A stretch of 64,000 nucleotides of DNA from Rhizobium sp. ASV8. Lineage in GTDB: Bacteria > Pseudomonadota > Alphaproteobacteria > Rhizobiales > Rhizobiaceae. This document shows positions 53,172 through 62,765 of this stretch, in pieces (the stretch's first letter is position 1; each line of letters begins with the position of its first letter). The position numbers were made by a program, and so were the translations under genes. Where the stretch lies: the NCBI RefSeq assembly GCF_016429255.1, contig NZ_JAELUG010000012.1:19087-83086 (forward strand), written 5' to 3'. The notes under the pieces were generated by a model that was not told the origin of the DNA, made no database searches, and saw nothing but the letters and a program-made list of their open reading frames with translations.

Positions 53172-54176
53172 ATGGCAATCGACCAAGCTGCAAAATCCGC
53201 GGCTGCCAAGGCGGACAAGGGCGGTATCAGTTTCTTCCAGCACATGAACGAGCTTAGCCTGTTCGTGGCGATCGTCGTGCTCTACGTCGTGTTTACCTCC
53301 ACGGCAAACGGCTTCATGTCGTTCAACAACCAGATCAATATTCTGCGCGATGCGGCAACGATCGGGATCGCCGCCTGGGCTGCCACCCTGATCATCATCG
53401 CCGGCGAAATCGACGTGAGTGTCGGGCCCATGGTTGCCTTTATCTCGGTTGTGCTTGCCGATTTGCTGCATTGGGGTGTGCCAACGCCCCTGGCTTTCGC
53501 GCTTGCCGTCGTGGTCGGGGCCCTGCTCGGGTCGATTCCAGGGATTCTGAGAGCCTATTTCGACGTACCCTCCTTCGTCGGAACGCTCGGACTTTGGAGC
53601 GCACTGCGCGGCATTGCTCTCTTCGTCACGGATGCGCTTCCCGTATCGATTGGCCGTAACGATCTTCTCGATGCGCTCGATCAGTCGATCTTCGGGGTAC
53701 CCCCAGCGGCTATCATCATGCTCGTCCTGTTTGCCGTATTTGCCTTCGTCAGCAGGAAGACGGCCTTCGGCCGATCCGTCTTTGCAATCGGCGGCAATGC
53801 GCAGGCTGCATTCCTGAGCGGCATCAACGTCTCGCGCATTCGCGTTGCGCTCTTTGCCATCGCCGGAGCAATGGCGGCGATTTCGGGCATCCTGCTGGTG
53901 TCCCGGCTGGGGTCCGGCAATGCCACTGCCGCAACCGGCCTCGAGTTCGACGTCATCGCCGCTGTCGTTGTCGGTGGGACGTCGCTGTCGGGCGGTCGAG
54001 GATCGATGCTCGGCACTCTCCTTGGCGTGCTTGTCATCACGCTGATCGGCAATGGCCTGGTGCTGCTCGGTATCAATCCTTTCTTCCAGCAGGTCGTGCG
54101 AGGCTTGATCATCGTCGTTGCGGTGCTCGCCAATATCCAGGCGATCAAGCGTAGCGCGTCACGCAACAAGGGATGA
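53172..54176 (+). CDS. Sugar ABC transporter permease, RbsC family
   Basis: A 334-residue inner-membrane permease of the ribose-type family with eight to ten hydrophobic helices. Marks are IIIAGEIDVSVGPMVAFISV, YFDVPSFVGTLGLWSALRGI, and GGTSLSGGRGSMLGTLLGVL. GGAGG precedes the ATG at 53172. It forms the transmembrane pore of the importer with the upstream ATPase and is followed 7 bases later by the aldose epimerase gene. Confidence 0.94.
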   Translation: MAIDQAAKSAAAKADKGGISFFQHMNELSLFVAIVVLYVVFTSTANGFMSFNNQINILRDAATIGIAAWAATLIIIAGEIDVSVGPMVAFISVVLADLLHWGVPTPLAFALAVVVGALLGSIPGILRAYFDVPSFVGTLGLWSALRGIALFVTDALPVSIGRNDLLDALDQSIFGVPPAAIIMLVLFAVFAFVSRKTAFGRSVFAIGGNAQAAFLSGINVSRIRVALFAIAGAMAAISGILLVSRLGSGNATAATGLEFDVIAAVVVGGTSLSGGRGSMLGTLLGVLVITLIGNGLVLLGINPFFQQVVRGLIIVVAVLANIQAIKRSASRNKG

Positions 54177-54183
54177 GCGGGCA

Positions 54184-55074
54184 ATGTCGGTGATTGAACT
54201 CAAGGACGGCGATTTGACGCTGCGCGTCTCAACGGCCGGCGGTCTCGTCCTCGGATACTGGTGGGAAAGGGGTGGCGATAGAGTGCCACTTCTCAGGCCT
54301 GCCCCGGGCGACGAGGTCGATGCGCTGTCGTCCGGTTGCTATCCCCTGGTTCCTTTTGGCAATCGGGTGAAAAACAACCAGTTCACCTTCGAGGGACGTT
54401 CCTATCACTTCACCGCAAATACAACGTGGGATCCGCACTATCTCCACGGCGAAGGATGGAATTCGCAATGGTCGCTGGACCGGCAGAGCGGCAACGACGT
54501 CGAGCTCAGCCTCGTGCATCGTGGCGGCCACACACCTTACGAATACCGCGCGCGGCAACGGTTCCTCCTTGAAGACAATGTGCTTGAGATGGAGCTTTCG
54601 GTCGAGAACCTCGCCGATCATGCCTTGCCCTTCGGCCTTGGATGGCATCCCTATTTTCCGATGACGCCGCAGACGACCCTTGCAGCCCCGGCGCAACGGT
54701 TCTGGACCGAGGTCGAGGGTTGGCTGCCAGGTCACGCCGAGGATATCCCCGGCGACCTGAATTTCAGCAGGCCCTCCAGCCTGCCTTGCCGTTGGGTCAA
54801 TAATGGCTTTGAAGGCTGGACCGGGGAGGCCATGATCTCCTGGCCGGAGCGCAAGGCGGCGCTCAACTTGAGCGCCGACCCGCTCTTCCGGCATGCCTTC
54901 ATCTTCGTCTCGGACACCGGTTTCGATCCCATTTTCAAACGCGATTATTTCTGCTTCGAGCCGATGTCTCATCTCGCAAACGGTCACAATATGGCAGGTC
55001 TCGGAGATCTGAAGGTCCTCAAGCCGGGTGACCAGCTCGCAGGTCGTATCCGCCTTCGTCCTCAGCCACTCTGA
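54184..55074 (+). CDS. Aldose 1-epimerase family protein
   Basis: A 296-residue galactose mutarotase-like protein. The fold is seen in GCYPLVPFGNRVKNNQFTFE with the Asn/Arg substrate contacts, the conserved His in HYLHGEGWNSQW, and the PFGLGWHPYFP motif with its His; the catalytic Glu region follows further on. It would interconvert the alpha and beta anomers of the imported aldose before oxidation. It starts 7 bases after the permease gene and precedes a GMC oxidoreductase, consistent with an oxidative sugar route. Confidence 0.9.
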   Translation: MSVIELKDGDLTLRVSTAGGLVLGYWWERGGDRVPLLRPAPGDEVDALSSGCYPLVPFGNRVKNNQFTFEGRSYHFTANTTWDPHYLHGEGWNSQWSLDRQSGNDVELSLVHRGGHTPYEYRARQRFLLEDNVLEMELSVENLADHALPFGLGWHPYFPMTPQTTLAAPAQRFWTEVEGWLPGHAEDIPGDLNFSRPSSLPCRWVNNGFEGWTGEAMISWPERKAALNLSADPLFRHAFIFVSDTGFDPIFKRDYFCFEPMSHLANGHNMAGLGDLKVLKPGDQLAGRIRLRPQPL

Positions 55075-55097
55075 CTTCACTTTCACGGAGCGTTTCC

Positions 55098-56723
55098 ATG
55101 TCCGACAACGGTCGGTTCGACTTTATCATCGTTGGTGGCGGCAGTTCGGCGTGTGTGGTTGCGGCGCGGCTGGTCACCGAAGGCAAGGCACGCGTGTTGC
55201 TGCTTGAGCGAGGTCCTGCAAAGGCCAACCCGATCATGCATTTTCCAGCGGGTTACATGAAGTTCCTGGCAAAGGACACGTATCTCGCGATGCACAAGAC
55301 CAAACCCCAGCCGCAGCTCGACGGCCGCGGGCCGATCGTGCCCCAGGGCAAGGTTCTGGGTGGCGGCAGCACGGTCAATGCCATGGTCTACATGCGCGGA
55401 CAGGCGGCTGATTTCGATCGATGGAATGCCCTGATCTCGCCACCCGGCGCCAATGACGGCGCCTGGTCCTATCGGGACATGCTGCCCTATTTCAAGGCGC
55501 AGGAAGACAATGATCATCTTGCCGGCGAGTTTCACGGTGTCGGTGGCCCGTTGAAGATTTCCCATCTCGGGCACACCAGCCCGATGACCCGCACCTATGT
55601 GAAGACCTTGCAGGGCATGGGTATTCCCTACAATCCCGACTTCAACGGTGCGCGCCAATTCGGTGTCGGCTTCATGCAGCATACCATAGATTGGAAGACG
55701 CATCGCCGCTCCAGCGCCGTCGACGCATTTCTGGCGCCGGTCATGGACAATCCGCTGCTGACGATCGAGACGGGTGCCATCGTAACCGGCCTCAGGATGG
55801 ACGGCGATCGGGTGACGGGCGTCGACTATCTGAAGAATGATCAGTCACGCTCTGCATCGGCGGGAAAAGAGGTCATCCTTGCGGCAGGCGCCTATCAGAC
55901 GCCGAAGCTCATGATGGTATCGGGCATTGGCCCCGAAGAAGAACTCGGCAAGCACGGAATCAGAACCAGGGTCGCATTGCCGGGAGTCGGTAAAAATCTG
56001 CAGGATCACTATGAATGCCCGGTCGTTGCGACAACAAAGGGATCCTTCGGCTATTACGGGCAGGATCGCGGTTGGCCGATGATCAAGGCGGGGTTGCAAT
56101 ATCTCCTGTTCAGGTCAGGCCCGGTTTCGACGACAGGCGTGGAGACCTGTGCCTTCTACGATCCGGACGGAAACAATGATCAGCCGACCATCCAGATGTT
56201 CTGCGTCCCCACGGTCTATCTTGACCGCGATGTCATGGGGACGGAGCCCGGCGACGGTGTGACGATCAACTCGCTCCTCCTTCGGCCGAAGGCGAGGGGC
56301 TCTGTGACCCTGGCGTCTGCCGATCCTCTCGCCGATCCGGTCATAGATACCCAGATTTTTGGTCATCCCGATGACCTGCGCCTGACAATGGCTGGCTTCC
56401 GCTTTGCACGTACTGTCCTGGCCGCCTCGCCGATGCGCGATCTCATCGAAAAGGAGATCTTCCCCGGTGCCGACGTGCTCAGCGATGACGCGATTGCCGC
56501 GCATTGCAAGCGGACGGTCAAGACCGGCTACCATCCGGTCGGAACCTGCAAGATGGGGCAGGATAGCGATCCGGAAGCCGTGCTCGACCCTAATTTGAAG
56601 GTCAGAGGCACGCATGGCCTGCGCGTCGTCGATGCCTCCCTGATGCCGACAATCGTAAGCGGAAATACCAACGCTGCCGTGCTCGCGGCGGCCGGAAAAG
56701 CCGCCGATCTCATTCTTACATGA
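55098..56723 (+). CDS. GMC-family FAD oxidoreductase (choline dehydrogenase-like)
   Basis: A 541-residue glucose-methanol-choline oxidoreductase. The ADP-binding motif is [16 protein letters not shown], the GMC signature is [20 protein letters not shown], the second signature is [18 protein letters not shown], and the catalytic His lies in [12 protein letters not shown]. The first glycine-rich motif reads GGGSSACV where GGGSAGCV is usual, but other landmarks are intact. Given the mutarotase before and the sugar-acid dehydratase after, it may oxidise a sugar to its lactone or a sugar alcohol, but GMC substrate specificity cannot be read from sequence. No signal peptide, so it is cytosolic. Confidence 0.92.
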   Translation: MSDNGRFDFIIVGGGSSACVVAARLVTEGKARVLLLERGPAKANPIMHFPAGYMKFLAKDTYLAMHKTKPQPQLDGRGPIVPQGKVLGGGSTVNAMVYMRGQAADFDRWNALISPPGANDGAWSYRDMLPYFKAQEDNDHLAGEFHGVGGPLKISHLGHTSPMTRTYVKTLQGMGIPYNPDFNGARQFGVGFMQHTIDWKTHRRSSAVDAFLAPVMDNPLLTIETGAIVTGLRMDGDRVTGVDYLKNDQSRSASAGKEVILAAGAYQTPKLMMVSGIGPEEELGKHGIRTRVALPGVGKNLQDHYECPVVATTKGSFGYYGQDRGWPMIKAGLQYLLFRSGPVSTTGVETCAFYDPDGNNDQPTIQMFCVPTVYLDRDVMGTEPGDGVTINSLLLRPKARGSVTLASADPLADPVIDTQIFGHPDDLRLTMAGFRFARTVLAASPMRDLIEKEIFPGADVLSDDAIAAHCKRTVKTGYHPVGTCKMGQDSDPEAVLDPNLKVRGTHGLRVVDASLMPTIVSGNTNAAVLAAAGKAADLILT

Positions 56724-56742
56724 TACTGGATTCGATGCTGCG

Positions 56743-57891
56743 ATGAAGATTACCAAGCTTACAACCTACATAGTGCCTCCGCGCTGGATGTTCCTGAAGA
56801 TCGAGACGGATGAAGGCATCGTCGGCTGGGGCGAGCCGGTGGTAGAAGGCCGGGCGCTGACCGTCCAGGCTGCCGTCCACGAGCTTGAGGACTACCTGAT
56901 CGGCAAGGATCCCTTCCTGATCGAGGATCACTGGAACGTCATGTACCGCGCCGGCTTCTATCGCGGCGGCGCCATCCACATGTCGGCACTTGCCGGCATC
57001 GACCAGGCGCTCTGGGACATCAAGGGCAAGGCTCTCGGCCAGCCGATCCACTCGCTGCTCGGCGGACAGGTGCGCGACAAGATCAAGGTTTACTCCTGGA
57101 TCGGCGGCGACCGTCCTTCCGACGTCGCCAACAATGCCAAGGAGGTCGTTGCCCGCGGCTTCAAGGCGATCAAGATGAACGGTGCGGAAGAGCTGCAGAT
57201 CGTCGACACGCATGAGAAGATCGAGGCCATCATCGAAAATGTCGCGGCGGTGCGAGAGGCTGTTGGGCCGCATGTGGGAATTGGTGCCGATTTCCACGGC
57301 CGCGTGCATCGTCCGATGGCCAAGGTGCTCGCCAAGGAGCTCGAGCCCTACAAGCTGCTATTCATCGAGGAGCCGGTGCTGTCGGAAAACCGCGAGGCGC
57401 TGAAGGAAATCGCCAATCATTGCTCGACGCCGATTGCGCTTGGCGAGCGGCTCTATTCGCGCTGGGACTTCAAGTCGGTGCTGTCGGACGGCTATGTCGA
57501 CATTCTCCAGCCCGACCTCTCCCATGCCGGCGGCATCACCGAATGCCGCAAGATCGCGGCCATGGCCGAAGCCTATGACGTGGCGCTCGCCCCGCATTGC
57601 CCGCTCGGCCCGATCGCCCTTGCCGCCTGCCTGCAGGTCGATGCCGTCAGCTACAATGCCTTCATCCAGGAACAGAGCCTCGGCATCCACTACAACAAGG
57701 GCAACGACATCCTCGACTACATCTCCAACAAGGAGGTGTTCCACTATGCCGACGGCTTCGTCTCGATCCCGCAGGGTCCGGGCCTCGGCATCGAAGTAGA
57801 CGAGGCCTATGTCATCGAGCGCGCCAAGGAAGGCCATCGCTGGCGCAATCCCGTCTGGCGTCATGAGGACGGCAGCGTTGCAGAGTGGTAG
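56743..57891 (+). CDS. dgoD: D-galactonate dehydratase
   Basis: A 382-residue enolase-superfamily dehydratase (mandelate racemase/muconate lactonising group) that closely follows E. coli DgoD over the whole length. Mg2+ ligands lie in GADFHGRV (Asp), FIEEPV (Glu) and ALGERL (Glu), the catalytic His in [11 protein letters not shown], and the ends [20 protein letters not shown] and [16 protein letters not shown] match DgoD. It removes water from D-galactonate to give 2-dehydro-3-deoxy-D-galactonate. This fixes an aldonate step in the operon; no aldolase or kinase gene for the next steps is in the window. Confidence 0.94.
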   Translation: MKITKLTTYIVPPRWMFLKIETDEGIVGWGEPVVEGRALTVQAAVHELEDYLIGKDPFLIEDHWNVMYRAGFYRGGAIHMSALAGIDQALWDIKGKALGQPIHSLLGGQVRDKIKVYSWIGGDRPSDVANNAKEVVARGFKAIKMNGAEELQIVDTHEKIEAIIENVAAVREAVGPHVGIGADFHGRVHRPMAKVLAKELEPYKLLFIEEPVLSENREALKEIANHCSTPIALGERLYSRWDFKSVLSDGYVDILQPDLSHAGGITECRKIAAMAEAYDVALAPHCPLGPIALAACLQVDAVSYNAFIQEQSLGIHYNKGNDILDYISNKEVFHYADGFVSIPQGPGLGIEVDEAYVIERAKEGHRWRNPVWRHEDGSVAEW

Positions 57892-57900
57892 GAGATCGTC

Positions 57901-58677
57901 ATGGTGAACCGTCTTTCCAGCAAGCGTATTCTTGTTACCGGCGCGGCGCAGGGCATCGGTCTTGCGATCGCCAAGGCCTGTGTCGCTGAGGGCGCCAGCC
58001 TCCTTCTTATCGATGTCGATGGCGAAAGGCTTGCCTACGAAGCCGAGATGCTCAAGGCCGGCGGCGGCAGGGTCTGTCATCAGAGAGCCGATATTGTTGA
58101 TGCAGCGCAGGTCGCATCCGCCGTCCGCGATGCTTCCGACGAACTCGGTCCGCTGAACGCTCTGATCAACAATGCTGGCGTCAATGTTTTTGCCGAACCG
58201 CTCGCAACGTCCGATGCCGAGTGGCAGCGCTGCTTCGACATCAATCTCAAAGGCGCATGGAACTGCTGCAAGGCGGTTCTCCCCTGCCTTATCGAGCAGG
58301 GCGGCGGCGCCATCCTCAACATCGCCTCGACCCACGCATTCACCATCATTCCCCACACATTTCCCTACCCACTTGCCAAGCATGCGCTACTCGGCATGAC
58401 GAAATCGCTCGGTCTGGAATATGCAGCCAGGGGCGTCAGAGTGAACGCGCTCGCCCCAGGCTATGTCGCAACCCAAAAGGTGATCGACTACTGGAACAGC
58501 TTTTCCGACCCGGAGGCCGCAAAGGCAGAAACGATGAGGCTGCATCCCGGTGGGCGGATCGCCTCGCCGGAAGAAATCGCCCTTGCCGCGGTCTTCATGA
58601 TTTCCGACGAATGCCCGTTCATGAACGCAACCTGCCTGACGATTGATGGCGGTTTGAGCATGCAGCAGCATCCCTGA
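57901..58677 (+). CDS. Short-chain dehydrogenase/reductase of the sugar operon
   Basis: A 258-residue classical SDR. The cofactor loop is TGAAQGIGLAIAKA, with an Asp at the end of strand 2 (LIDVDGERL) that suggests NAD preference, then NNAGVN, the catalytic Ser in IASTHAF and the YxxxK in PYPLAKHALLG. It is last in the GntR-controlled operon, 9 bases after dgoD, and probably oxidises a sugar or sugar acid. It could also act as the sugar dehydrogenase if the GMC protein has another role. Confidence 0.92.
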   Translation: MVNRLSSKRILVTGAAQGIGLAIAKACVAEGASLLLIDVDGERLAYEAEMLKAGGGRVCHQRADIVDAAQVASAVRDASDELGPLNALINNAGVNVFAEPLATSDAEWQRCFDINLKGAWNCCKAVLPCLIEQGGGAILNIASTHAFTIIPHTFPYPLAKHALLGMTKSLGLEYAARGVRVNALAPGYVATQKVIDYWNSFSDPEAAKAETMRLHPGGRIASPEEIALAAVFMISDECPFMNATCLTIDGGLSMQQHP

Positions 58678-58936
58678 CGGGTCTGTCGCGGGTACAAATG
58701 TGTCCGCCGCGGAGCGGTCTCGTCCATACGCATTGCGGATCCAATCGAATACGAGGGCGGGCGAAGTCGTGTCCGGCGAAACTTGCCTTACGAGCCCGTG
58801 AGAGGCGCTCTTGCGCCTTGTTCGGCTCGTTTCGCAAAGCTTGCGTGGCCTCGCTCAGCGGCATGGTCAATTTGACCTTGGAACCAAGATCGAGAAAAAT
58901 GGTTATCCATCCAGTCTATCGCTAGGACATACCAAC

Positions 58937-59260
58937 ATGCCACGTTCGATATCATACCGTGTCGGTGCAATTCTGACGATCGCTATCGCACTCTCGAGCG
59001 CGTCCAGCGCTTTGGCTATTTCGCGCATCAGTTCAACCGGGCAGACTTGCGCTGCGCTCCGACAGGCGATCAACTCCCAAGGGGCGATCATCGTCACACA
59101 TCCTGGTTCGCGGCAATCGGGTACGCTTTATGACCGATATGTACGCGACAGCAGCTACTGCTCAGCGGGCGATGTCGCGACCGACGATTGGGTGCCGGCG
59201 AAAGACGGAAGCTGTCGTCTCTATAATTGCCAGACCTATGAACCGCCCTTTGACAACTGA
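58937..59260 (+). CDS. Small secreted Cys-containing protein
   Basis: A 107-residue protein with a signal peptide (YRVGAILTIAIALSSASSAL, cleavage near ALA). The mature part contains four Cys spaced as C-A-A-L-R near the start, C after DSSY, and C-R-L-Y-N-C near the end, so two disulfides are possible. The core stretch GAIIVTHPGSRQSGTLYDRYV resembles small exported proteins common in rhizobia, but I know no function. The start at 58937 has GGAC some bases upstream. It is not evidently linked to its neighbours. Confidence 0.65.
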   Translation: MPRSISYRVGAILTIAIALSSASSALAISRISSTGQTCAALRQAINSQGAIIVTHPGSRQSGTLYDRYVRDSSYCSAGDVATDDWVPAKDGSCRLYNCQTYEPPFDN

Positions 59261-59532
59261 TGCACTTTGCGCTGGAAGGTTCAACCGGAAGCGGGAACTG
59301 GCCGAATAGCCCGAGTTCCTTAGGGACCCTGGATTAGGCTTTCTGCAGCTTCTCGAATATGACGGGCGATGGCATCTATTCTCTGAAATACTTGCGTTTT
59401 GGGTTGTATCATATCTCGCCGCAGTTGAGCCGCGTCCCGCGGCTTTATCGCGTCAACGATAAACCTTGCAGCGTATCCTTTCGCCGCCCCGCAGCCCGGC
59501 GCTAACTGAAAGATGAGCAATCGTCATTCACA

Positions 59533-61698
59533 TCATGGCTCGGTGGCCAACGCGTTTGACCTCGCGGATGGTAGGATAATTGTCGCAATGGTTCCGGGAC
59601 CTTGTCCAGGTGATGTGAGCGAAACAGACCCGCCATGGGCGGCGGCGATACGCGAAACAAGTGACAGGCCGACGCCCGTCCCTTCGACATGCTTGGCATT
59701 CGACCCCCGAGCCGAATGCGAAAGGACGGTTTCGACCTCCGTCGATGGGATGCCGATACCATTGTCGCTGATGGAGATCGCAATCGTGTCGTCGAGCGTG
59801 TTCGCTCCGAGCAGGACTTTCGGATTGTGGGCGGCAGCAGAAAACTTGACGGCGTTCTCCAACAGGTTGATCAAGGCAATGCCGAGCATTTCCGCATCTG
59901 CCCTGACCAGTCCGGACCGCGCTTCCGGTGCGATATCAAGTTGAATATTGGCCCCTTGCAAGAGATCTTCGGCCTTGGCGTAGGCGGAGGTTATGATGTC
60001 GATGATTGGTGTATAGGCAAAATTCGGCTCGAAGGACGCGCCCTGCAGTCTGCTTCGGATTAGATTCACTTCCAGAACCTCGACCAATCTGGCGATCGCT
60101 TGGCGGGCGCGATCAATCCTGCCGCGATTGGCCTGATCCTTTTCGGGAAGACTGATGCGGACGCTGTCGATATTCGAGCGAATGGCGGCAAGCGGCGTTC
60201 GATATTGATGGGAGATAACCTCCATGAAGCGGACTTGCCGGACTTGCGCCTGCAATTCGGCGTGCAAGGCATCTTCTGCCGTCTTCTTTGCGTCGGCAAG
60301 CTCTCGTGTCCGCTCGACGACAAGCTCGCTGGCACGTCGCTCGGCGGCATGAGCCATCACCACTGCGCGCTTATCGTTATCCCTGTTGATTGCCTCTGCC
60401 TTGCGAAGACGCACGGCAAGCGAACCCGTCAGCAGGATGAAGTGGCTGATGCTGGCAACCGCATAGGAATGGGCGACCCAGTTCGGCAAGGGGAGGAGGC
60501 CGAGGCGCTGTGCGCTCGTCAGGATGAGGCCGCACCAGATCAACATAAAGGCCGCCGCTTTCAGACCGGATTCCGCATCTCTGAGAGCGACGAGATCCCG
60601 TAGGGAGACAGCCATGGCAGCCGTCGTGACGACAAGAATGACAAGACTGGCCAGCGGAGCGAACATCCGGTTTTCGCCCGCAAAGGCAAACAGGACGCCC
60701 GTCACTCCGATGACGGCGCTCAACAGGAAGAGCCGGTTGAGCCACGGATACCTGCGGCGCAACTCGAGCACGCTTGCGACTGACACGGCTCCGGCCGCTA
60801 ATCCGAGCCATGCTGCGGAGGCTGTGAAATAGTCGTTTCCGAGGCCGCCCTGCGGAAAAAGCAGGAGCCGGGAGAGCCCGAGATTGCCGAAATAGACCAG
60901 CGTCGCGCCGAGAATATTCAGCGCCAGCAGCGGATAAAATGCTCTCCTGTCGAAACAGAAGAAGACGATCTGAACGATCATCAGGATGGCCATGCCTCCG
61001 AACCACAGGCCGCGGGCGAGATTGGCAAGGGTGGTCATGAAGCCGAAATCGGTCGTGGAGTAGGCCGATACGGACAGATTGAGTGAGGAGTTGCTGCTGG
61101 CGCCTCGGATATAGACGACCAGCCGTCCCTTGGAGGGGACTTGGATCGGCAATACGTTCTCGAGCCCGGTAAAGGCTGAACGGACGAGCGGCGCATGATC
61201 CCCCATTTCGAAACGGACAAAATCCGGTGCTGTCAGGTCCGGGCTATCCGGGGCGACATAAACGTCGACGATATCGGAAAAGTTCGGCGTCAGCGAAAGC
61301 AGGAGCGTTGTGCCATCCGTTGCATCAGCGGGGCTCTGGAGAACAAAACGTATCCAGCCGGCGGACCGAGCATAGCCGAGGTTGAGGTCGTGATCCTTAA
61401 TATAGTCGAAATCGGCGTCACGCCGATTGAACATATCGTTGAGCGTCGCGTTACCCTTGGGATCGATGGCGACTTGCAGGAAGCCATCCAGCGGCAGTGC
61501 GCCTCGAAGGTCTTTTGGCACGACGATGGCGTTTTGCGCCTTCAATCCGGCTGCTTCGCCAGCCGCTGCCTGTCCGAACGGAAGGCAGATCATCGGGGCT
61601 ATCAACAGGATCAAGGTGGATAGGAGCCGGAACGCAATTGCTAAATGGGTGCGAAGGACTAAAAGTCGCCTCGGTTTGATTCTGGCAGTGCGTTGCAT
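59533..61698 (-). CDS. 7TMR-DISM sensor histidine kinase
   Basis: A 721-residue sensor kinase. After a signal/anchor segment (about residues 16-45) it has a periplasmic 7TMR-DISM extracellular domain (about 60-205), a seven-helix 7TMR-DISM membrane domain (about 215-420), a short coiled coil (about 425-480) and a HisKA domain with the phospho-acceptor His497 in EVISHQYRTPLAAIRSNID. The HATPase domain follows, with the N box INLLENAVKFS, G1 ISDNGIGIP and G2 EGTGVGLSLVSRI. The 7TMR-DISM input usually senses carbohydrate or other extracellular ligands. It is divergent from the response regulator with 23 bases between starts. Confidence 0.94.
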   Translation of the reverse strand: MQRTARIKPRRLLVLRTHLAIAFRLLSTLILLIAPMICLPFGQAAAGEAAGLKAQNAIVVPKDLRGALPLDGFLQVAIDPKGNATLNDMFNRRDADFDYIKDHDLNLGYARSAGWIRFVLQSPADATDGTTLLLSLTPNFSDIVDVYVAPDSPDLTAPDFVRFEMGDHAPLVRSAFTGLENVLPIQVPSKGRLVVYIRGASSNSSLNLSVSAYSTTDFGFMTTLANLARGLWFGGMAILMIVQIVFFCFDRRAFYPLLALNILGATLVYFGNLGLSRLLLFPQGGLGNDYFTASAAWLGLAAGAVSVASVLELRRRYPWLNRLFLLSAVIGVTGVLFAFAGENRMFAPLASLVILVVTTAAMAVSLRDLVALRDAESGLKAAAFMLIWCGLILTSAQRLGLLPLPNWVAHSYAVASISHFILLTGSLAVRLRKAEAINRDNDKRAVVMAHAAERRASELVVERTRELADAKKTAEDALHAELQAQVRQVRFMEVISHQYRTPLAAIRSNIDSVRISLPEKDQANRGRIDRARQAIARLVEVLEVNLIRSRLQGASFEPNFAYTPIIDIITSAYAKAEDLLQGANIQLDIAPEARSGLVRADAEMLGIALINLLENAVKFSAAAHNPKVLLGANTLDDTIAISISDNGIGIPSTEVETVLSHSARGSNAKHVEGTGVGLSLVSRIAAAHGGSVSLTSPGQGPGTIATIILPSARSNALATEP

Positions 61699-61721
61699 GA
61701 AAGTCTCTATCGTTTGAGTCG

Positions 61722-62480
61722 ATGGTTTATAGAATGAATTCAGAGCATCCGACCATGGCCGCGGCGGAACCTGGTCGACCGAAAGTGATCTTTCTCGAGG
61801 ATGATCATCAACTTCGCCTCGGGCTGACAGACTTCCTCCGCCTCAATTCGCTTGTCGTGACGGATGTTGCCAGCTGGGCGGACTTCAGGGATGCCTTTGC
61901 GAAAGAACCCTACGACATCGCGATTTTGGATGTGAATCTCCCGGACGGAAATGGGTTCGAGATCGCACGTGACCTTTCTGCGCATCACCGGCTCGGTATC
62001 ATTGTTCTGACGGCGCGGGCTGAACGGGCCGATCGGATCAAGGGTTATGAAGAAGGGGCCGATCTCTACTTTACCAAGCCCGTGGATGGTGAGGAACTGG
62101 TCGCCGCCATTCGAAACCTTCATCGACGTTTGAGCAGGCTTGAACCGATTGATGGTGACGAGTCAAACAGCGGTCAATGGGTGCCGTGGCGTTTCGATTC
62201 GGTGGGGCAAAGCCTGTATTCACCGACAGGAGCGAAGATCGGCTTGTCTGGGCGTGAAACGCGGCTGATCCGGAGTCTCGTTGAAGCAAAGGGCGAAGTT
62301 GTACGACGCTCCGACCTTGCTGCAGCGGTCGGAAGCGAGGATCTGGGCGCAGAAAGCCGGAGCCTTGATGCCATTTTAAGGCGGTTGCGCCAGAAAGCAC
62401 GTCAGGCTGGCACGGAAATGCCTGTTCATGCCGTTCACGGGCTCGGCTTTCGATTTTCGGGCCAGATTACGGACAATTGA
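61722..62480 (+). CDS. OmpR-family response regulator
   Basis: A 252-residue response regulator. The receiver domain (about 18-135) has the phospho-acceptor Asp70 in AILDVNLPDGNG, the acidic pair in FLEDDHQLR, and the Lys in YFTKPVDGEELV. The C-terminal winged helix (about 150-250) is OmpR-type (GLSGRETRLIRSLVEAKGEV, then DAILRRLRQKARQA and VHAVHGLGFRF). A second ATG at 61734 is an alternative start. It is divergent from its likely partner kinase and 285 bases upstream of a TIG-repeat surface protein gene, which may be a target. Confidence 0.93.
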   Translation: MVYRMNSEHPTMAAAEPGRPKVIFLEDDHQLRLGLTDFLRLNSLVVTDVASWADFRDAFAKEPYDIAILDVNLPDGNGFEIARDLSAHHRLGIIVLTARAERADRIKGYEEGADLYFTKPVDGEELVAAIRNLHRRLSRLEPIDGDESNSGQWVPWRFDSVGQSLYSPTGAKIGLSGRETRLIRSLVEAKGEVVRRSDLAAAVGSEDLGAESRSLDAILRRLRQKARQAGTEMPVHAVHGLGFRFSGQITDN

Positions 62481-62765
62481 CCGCGTTCTGAGCCTTGCAG
62501 CGACAACGTGATTCGCGCTTGCGCACCGGATCGTCAAAAAAACGGCGCCGATGAACAGGTTTGACCGCTATAACCGCAATCCGGAAACATGCGCGCAGCT
62601 AGGTCGGCCGTCGATTGTGAACCTGTGTTGCGACGCAGGCACGCTTTCCGTTCCAAACCGTTTCAAACCGTTCCAGTTGCGTCCTAGTCGCCACATCCTC
62701 TGCGACTTATGGATATCGCGCCGAATGCCACGGGGGGCGTCGGCTGCGAATTCATGGGGCAAATC

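Noticed and set aside
59320..59520. Minus-strand 66-codon frame after the histidine kinase gene
   Set aside because: Plausible composition but no ribosome binding site or homology that I recognise; left out as unsupported.
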